A stretch of DNA of 64,000 nt. Source: Ecdyonurus torrentis (Eukaryota; Arthropoda; Insecta; Ephemeroptera; Heptageniidae). Location: contig OX439132.1 of NCBI GenBank assembly GCA_949318235.1, positions 19,479,533 to 19,543,532 of the forward strand, read 5' to 3'. The position numbers and the translations under genes are program-made. Below, in pieces: positions 56,883-64,000 of this stretch; position 1 is the stretch's first letter; each line of letters begins with the position of its first letter. The notes beneath the pieces are model-generated. The model was not told the DNA's origin and searched no databases. It worked only from the letters and a program-made list of their open reading frames with translations.

Positions 56883-57224
56883 TTAAAGGAATAGACCAGA
56901 AGAAAATATAAGTATTTATATCACAAAACACTTGATAGGACTTACATAAATAACTTTAGTTTGTCTCAAAACCCAACTGTAGCTCCGAAGCAGTGATCAG
57001 AAACTTTCTTTTTATGCAACCCGCACAACATTTCTTACTAATTTTCGCATGTTTCTGACGTTAAAAACATGAATAGTCACGCAAATTGCATACTTTTAAG
57101 TATTTTCACGCTCTCTCGACGGGCTACATTAACATTCTGGTAAAAATTGTCATCAGTTTTAAAGATACCAATTCGTGTTTATTCATTAAAAAGCACATGT
57201 TGTTTTTATGATCTATGGCTTTAA
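56883..57224 (+). mobile_element. TTAAAGG-ended MITE family, copy B
   Basis: This is a full-length copy of 342 bases that begins TTAAAGGAATAGACCAGAAG and ends CTATGGCTTTAA. TTAA is present at both ends. It is closely similar to copy A throughout. Confidence 0.88.
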
Positions 57225-57424
57225 GGTTATTATATTATTAAGAACTACTCACAATGAGCAATATTGTCAATGCTCTTTCAATTCAATGATATTTCAATTC
57301 AATGCTATTTCCATGTAAAAGTATTAAATTTTCGTAAAGTCAAATAAATGAATAATACCAACATTATTTCGTGTGTGATTCTCTCTTTGTATGAGTATTA
57401 TATAATTCTATGTTTTAAGAAAAT

Positions 57425-57428
<4 letters not shown>

Positions 57429-57507
<79 letters not shown>
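57429..57507. repeat. (TA)n microsatellite
   Basis: This is a pure TA array of about 78 bases. Confidence 0.95.
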
Positions 57508-57510
<3 letters not shown>

Positions 57511-58204
57511 AAAAAATAACCTTAGTTAATGAATTGTATGTTATGTATATTATGACTAGAATGAAAGAAGTGAATAAAATAATTTTTAATGTTCGAGGCT
57601 GCAGAGAAAATATTTGCTAACAATATAAGAGTACTAATCTATCAAAAATCAAACCCTGCTATTAAAATCGTAAAAAGAAACAGATTTATCCCTAACATGT
57701 AGCAGCTGCGCACACATGTTACTTGAAATGTTTATTGGCTACGAAGGAATTATAAAATTCAATTAGCCTGTTTTGAAAGCAATATATCTTTTGTGTATTT
57801 CAAATATACGATGTACGTTAGGTGTATTTGAACTTAATTTCATACAATTTTTTTGAAATAAAATCAATTATAGCACGTTTTAAGACCAAATAAATACTAT
57901 TTCTTAATTTAATAAAAAAAAAATTATAACTCGATTTATTTCATGGCAATTACAACTTTTGCTGATTTTATTGGAAACATTTAGCTTTGTTATTATAAGT
58001 ACTGTAAATTTTATTTAAAACAATTTTTTTATATAGGTACTTGTCATAAAGCAAATTTTGAACTAATTGAACATTAATTAAAAACACAATGGAATCCATT
58101 TTTAACCATAAACATATATTAAACTACAATTTTAGTAATTTAATTTTACTCAATTTTATTAATGCTCAAACTTTAAGTTAATAAATAAATAACTTTCATC
58201 GCAG

Positions 58205-58318
58205 TGAAAACCTTGATATAGAAATCTTGCGACACCAAGATATTGCGGCAATGTTAGAAAATACCGCTTGCTTGCAAAGTAAAGCGATGTTTTATGATAA
58301 TTTTGTACGCAGAAACAG
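58205..58318 (+). other. candidate in-frame exon, no recognised domain
   Basis: This is a 114-base open stretch with a possible acceptor (CATCGCAG, ending at 58204) and a weak donor (CAG followed by GTTGTT). Both flanking introns would be phase 2, so it could be skipped or included without a frameshift. The reading frame gives ENLDIEILRHQDIAAMLENT followed by ACLQSKAMFYDNFVRRN, a mixed, protein-like composition unlike the AT-rich noise around it. Its phase would also fit after the CUB exon, but it has no CUB features. A decayed transposon fragment is the alternative. Confidence 0.25.
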
Positions 58319-59423
58319 GTTGTTTTTATTCTTGAATACACCGTGTCTCTTTTTGAACATTAAATGCAACAAACCACATGTATATAACAAGCAGTCGACG
58401 TAAGTTATGGTGCTATGAAATATTTAATTCATTTGCATATTATACGAGATACGTTTTCTTTACTTAAAGACAGTCTTTATGCTTATTTCTAAAAATAAAA
58501 TACTTTCACTTTCTTCCTAAATCTTATTTTAACTACCAAGTAATATTAATTTATTGCTAACAATTACAAAAATATTAACATAAATAATATTATCTGGTGA
58601 AAAGCAAGTCTAAAATACGATATTATTGCTGCCTGTTTTGTTTTATTTATTTTTGAAATATAAAGCATCTGCTTGAAATAATAATCTATTATCAAGTTTA
58701 GATTTACAATTATATATTAATTAGATTTTATTGAAACTAATTTAATGTTTTGTTTTAATTTTATACCTTAATAATTAATGTAAATATTATTATAATAACA
58801 AAACTTTTTTTATAATTAAATTATATTGTATAATTTCACTTGTTATTGAAACTAATAGCGTACAGTATTCGCAATTATTACAGAATTTAATTTTATTTTT
58901 TGATTTTTAATTAGTATTTAAGTATATTTATATCAAAAGATTTGCTCTAACTCTCGCATTGAAAGAATAACAATTTCACTCTTAGTATTCTTCTCTCTTT
59001 TACTTTTTACTTGCTCTCTCGCTCTCGCACTTTTCCCCCCTATTTATATACTTCTTTAATTTTTTTAGCTTTATAAAGGACTAATTGACTTTTGAGCATT
59101 AAAGACTATCAATTTTAAATAATTAATTATCCTCAATTGACCGATGACTATATAACTTTCAACTTTTTTTAAAACTTTTTTATGAAAGAGAAAAGTTCTA
59201 AATTTCAATTGATAAGTATAATATAAAAAAAAAAGTCAGATTGGCCATGATTTTACTTTTTTTTTATATAGAAAGGATCAAACCTTTTTCATGTGAAAAA
59301 ATCAGTAAAGAAAAGACTGGAATCTTCTTCTATTTCTTTTTGTGAGAAACGAGATTGTTGTAAAAAATCAACAATGAAAATTTGTACAATAGTCTAACAA
59401 TGTAGAGAACAAGCTAATTATGT

Positions 59424-59529
<106 letters not shown>

Positions 59530-59890
59530 TACTTTTAAGCATTGTTGGCAAACAATCAAGCGCAAGTAGACCATTGTTGCAAATTACAATCTTCTAGTTA
59601 TTGTATTTTATTATTACAACAACTGAAAGTAAAATTTAAAGCATTTCAAAAGATAAATCTTAATCTGGGAAAATTCTTCTATCTGTCTCTTTTGCCTTTT
59701 TTTTTTTACACACTTACAAACAAATTATATTAGAAGTGATTGACATCTTACTTTAATTTAATTGTCTTTTTGAATTCTAAACGTGTTTTTAGGAGAAAAG
59801 AAAACATGGTACGTGCTCGAGATTTTTCAAAATTAAATTATTATTACTCTAAAAAGAAGAATTATAACTGCAAGCAAGCAAAACTAATGA

Positions 59891-59892
<2 letters not shown>

Positions 59893-59929
<37 letters not shown>
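59893..59929. repeat. (CT)n microsatellite
   Basis: This is a pure CT array of about 36 bases. Confidence 0.93.
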
Positions 59930-59934
<5 letters not shown>

Positions 59935-60223
59935 TTTCTTTGACGTTAACTTCTTTATCTTCTTGACAAGATTCATGTTTCTGAGTTACAACCTTGTTAA
60001 AAAAATATATAATTAATAATTGCTATTGCTTGTTAATAACCGATATTGAGTAATAAATTGAATTACAACAATTATTATTTCCACATTATAATCAATAAAA
60101 AATATCATCATGACTCTTAACATTAAATTTAAAATTAGAATAATAGAATTTAACGATGTGTACTCAAAGCAAACGTTGAAAATATAAAAATAAACATTCG
60201 TAACTTTACGCTAAAAGGTCTGA

Positions 60224-60227
<4 letters not shown>

Positions 60228-60255
<28 letters not shown>
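60228..60255. repeat. poly-T tract
   Basis: This is a run of about 28 thymines. Confidence 0.92.
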
Positions 60256-60260
<5 letters not shown>

Positions 60261-60680
60261 ACATTGCGTCATTGTGAACAAAAAATATATTATATTTTTC
60301 ATGCCATGCCATAAATTTCTCGCATGAAAATTTATTACGTAGGAAAGTATGACAACAAAAGTAAGTAAAAGTGGGCAATTTCATTTTTACATACATTCTA
60401 GCACTATACTGTACGCATATCCGCAGCCATAGCAATTTTTATATCACAATGACTTATTGATGACTAGAGCAAAATAACATTTATAAAATTATTTTATATT
60501 TTTTGTTGTTAGTTAAAATTGAAAAATGTACTTCATTTTCATTATTATTTTAATAACACTTCATATTTTATATCAATCATTCATATTTTTATTGATTAAT
60601 AAAAAAAAAAGTTCATATTTTATAGTATTTCAATTGAAATGTTGCATTTTTTTTTATAAAAAAAGTAAGATGTTCATTAT

Positions 60681-60890
60681 GATGTATAGTGGATAGAGCA
60701 CGTGAGAAATTGCGCTTAGATTTTCAGCCACTATACAGTATACTTTGTTCGAGAAAATCATGGTTTATTCTTCAGACACTTGCTTGTATGCGGTGTCGAC
60801 CATCAAGCTCGGGTCTTACTTACGATCACGACCTTGTAGTATATACGGAGTCTAAGACCAATTGCCGTGTACATATTTTTAAAAAACAAA
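60681..60890. other. GC-richer segment of unknown origin beside the truncated SINE
   Basis: It starts with GTATAGTGGATAGAGCACGT and has CCACTATAC 45 bases on, forming a small stem. A 68-codon plus-strand frame crosses it without a recognised domain. The AGTGGATAGAGCA text vaguely resembles a tRNA box A, but no good box B follows. It may be another decayed repeat. Confidence 0.3.
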
Positions 60891-60905
60891 ATTGATAATG
60901 GACTT

Positions 60906-61029
60906 ATTTTATTATTTTTATTATTATTATTATTATTAATGGAAAAGCACACACAGGTCTGCCTTGGCCTAAGTACACAGCCCGGCATTCACCATGACAG
61001 CTTAGAGAAACCGTGGAAACATCTAGGCA
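60906..61029 (-). mobile_element. same SINE family, 5'-truncated copy with (ATT)n tail
   Basis: Read on the minus strand, this begins TGCCTAGATGTTTCCACGGT and continues through TCTAAGCTGTCATGGTGAAT and GTGCTTTTCCATTA. It then runs into an ATT/ATA-rich simple tail (plus-strand 60906-60939). Only the last 95 or so bases of the element remain, as expected from incomplete reverse transcription. Confidence 0.82.
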
Positions 61030-62207
61030 TTTGATACAAAATTATAATTAAATGCATTAAAGTCTAATGTTTATTAATGTTTCGTATTTTTTATGGATCA
61101 CATAGACAGAAACTGATCAATTGTAACATGAAAAATAATAAAATATAACATTTAAAAAAAATGAAACGAAAAATTGAATCGAGTAAAAGTGAGAAAAAAC
61201 AAATTATTTTCTCTAATTAAAATATGTAAATTTTAACAAATTATCCTTTTTGTGTATTTCTGTTTATCTTCTTTCTACATTTCTGACGTGAGTGTTGAAA
61301 TGACAAACTATTAGCAATGGCACATGAACATTTTTTTTCCTCCTACATTTAAAAAAATCAATATTTGCAATTGAACATATCACTTCAGGGTAAACAATAT
61401 TATGTTCATTTTATTTTTTTACAATACATCAATATATTATGCTAATTTGTTTTTCTTGGACTAGCTGAAATGCATTACCTGTTTGCAATATGCTCTCATA
61501 TTATTAAGATACTATTATTTTAAAAAATTTAATTTCATGTTTAAACGCTGAATTTTTTTTGCCGTTATAGAACAAAATCTTTTAAAAAAATATATTTTTT
61601 AAAATTGCCATTATTAAAATAATATGAAAAAAAAATATATGAAACGCATATATCTATAAATTATCAAAGTTAAATAAAAATCGGCACTTAACGTTCTTCA
61701 TTTTTTTTTTCTTCGTCGTAACAGTAAGAGCACATGGCTCGTACTGTTTTTTTCCAACGTGTTTCCGTCAAACACTTGAAAGTATATTTTTTCTCTCGCA
61801 CTATTTTTTTTCTTACTTCTTTAACATGAGGTCGGTTGAGAAGTACCGAACTATAAAACGTAATGGCAAAACGTCTGCACGCTACTGCATACTCAACAAT
61901 TCTAACTTTTTATGATGACCACAAAAGACCTTTAAAATATTTAAACTTAAAAAGAAAAAAAAAATGTGTCGTTAAAATAGAAACTATATATAAAAACGGT
62001 TTTTATTTGGTACTTGAAAATCGCATTATGTTATGGCTCCTTAGAGATAGGAATATAATAATACAGAAGTTAGTAAATAATGAAAAAAACAATAATAAAA
62101 ACAAAATGTTTATATTTAACTGCATTATAGTTGCATTCAATAGGGTGCCATGAAAATAATATTTTTTCTATGCTTTGGAAGTATTGAATTTCTAGCATTA
62201 GATTCCC
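61030..62207. other. AT-rich non-coding stretch
   Basis: It contains an imperfect hairpin of about 29 bases at 61721-61749 (AACAGTAAGAGC / GCTCGTACTGTT) and no recognised gene. Confidence 0.45.
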
Positions 62208-62546
62208 TTAAAGACAACATGAAAACATTAGTATTTACATCATAAAACACTTGATGGGACTTACATAAATAACATTAATTGGTCTCAAAACCCAGCTGTA
62301 TAACGCCATAGCAGTGATCAGAAAATTTCAATTTATGCAACCCGCATAACATTTTCATACTAGTTTTTGCCTGTTTCTGACGTCATAAACAGAAATATTC
62401 ACGCAAACTACATAATTTACAGTTTTTTCACGCTCTTTTGAGGGCCGCATTTACATTCTGGTAAAAATTATCATCAGTTTTGTAGATCCCATTTTGTGTT
62501 TAATGATTAAAAAGTACAAGTTGTTTCATGTTTTCTATGCCTTTAA
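62208..62546 (+). mobile_element. TTAAAGG-ended MITE family, copy C
   Basis: This copy is about 339 bases, more diverged at the 5' end (TTAAAGACAACATG), and ends CTATGCCTTTAA. The internal landmarks are conserved, and TGACGTCA is present at 62378, where copy A has a decayed version. Confidence 0.85.
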
Positions 62547-62859
62547 AGAATAAAAAAAGCTGGGCTTTTAATGCCATAAAAAATAGCACATATTGAAAGT
62601 TTTAAAATTATTGTCATTATTATTAAATACCAATTTCCTTGAATTGAATGTGTGATATTATTACTCACTCTGGAAAAAATGGTAACATTTTTACTTACAT
62701 ACTATAAAATATACTTTTCAACACTGTTGGTTCAATACTGCAGCAAATAGTATTTCTTTGCACCTGTGTTCTGAAAAATGCAACGATATACAGTATAATA
62801 GGGGACAATAACATCTTGCGCCCAGCATTGGAAAAGATAGATATCTATTTTACTTTAAG

Positions 62860-64000
<1,141 letters not shown>

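Noticed and set aside
58159..58341. 60-codon minus-strand frame starting MYSRIKTTCF
   Set aside because: It overlaps the plus-strand candidate exon; the plus-strand reading has splice sites and this one does not.

Overview
This is a 64-kb piece of a very AT-rich animal nuclear genome. I see no bacterial-type operons, rRNA genes or CRISPR arrays. Three things point to a eukaryote: an exon with a clean acceptor and donor that encodes part of an extracellular CUB domain, dozens of long dinucleotide microsatellites (CT/AG, TA, CA), and many short palindromic transposons. An invertebrate, possibly an arthropod, is my best guess, but the sequence does not settle the clade.

Genes. The only exon I trust is at 15931-16111 (+). 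It encodes about 59 residues of a CUB domain and resembles the SOL-1/NETO-type CUB proteins of invertebrates. No matching neighbour exon is convincing for more than 15 kb upstream or 47 kb downstream. Most of the window is therefore probably intron or intergenic DNA of a gene with giant introns. Two weaker plus-strand exon candidates are listed (10409-10502 and 58205-58318). Nearly all other open frames are translations of microsatellites, or palindrome shadows.

Mobile DNA. The structure of the window lies in its non-autonomous elements; no transposase or reverse transcriptase reading frame was found. From left to right:
- a TTTAAA-flanked palindrome (2664-2854);
- a 2.8-kb element with CAAGG ends and a 9-bp target duplication (3128-5972), possibly with a nested palindrome;
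- a Tc1-type MITE, two copies (8176 and 49304);
- imperfect palindromes at 13168 and 14995;
- a TA-flanked MITE interrupted by a second GC-rich palindrome (17589-18188), with the uninterrupted family member at 38753-38916;
- palindromes at 22613, 27733, 34522, 43381, 50295 and 54835;
- a four-copy family with TTAAAGG ends (30261, 56883, 62208, 63508);
- a near-perfect 2749-bp foldback element (35892-38640) whose arms carry 129-bp tandem repeats around a GC-rich core of roughly 30-bp repeats;
- a near-perfect hairpin insertion with a 13-bp direct repeat (52352-52548);
- a tRNA-Ser-derived SINE, one longer copy (52724) and one 5'-truncated copy on the other strand (60906).

Recurring patterns. 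The palindrome TGACGTCA (a CRE/ATF-type site) appears in six structurally different element families, far more often than the base composition suggests. CCAAT boxes are dense in the 17.6-kb element and around its relative at 38.8 kb. Several (TA)n arrays sit in the middle of short inverted repeats. The window looks like a natural museum of cut-and-paste parasites moved by enzymes encoded elsewhere.
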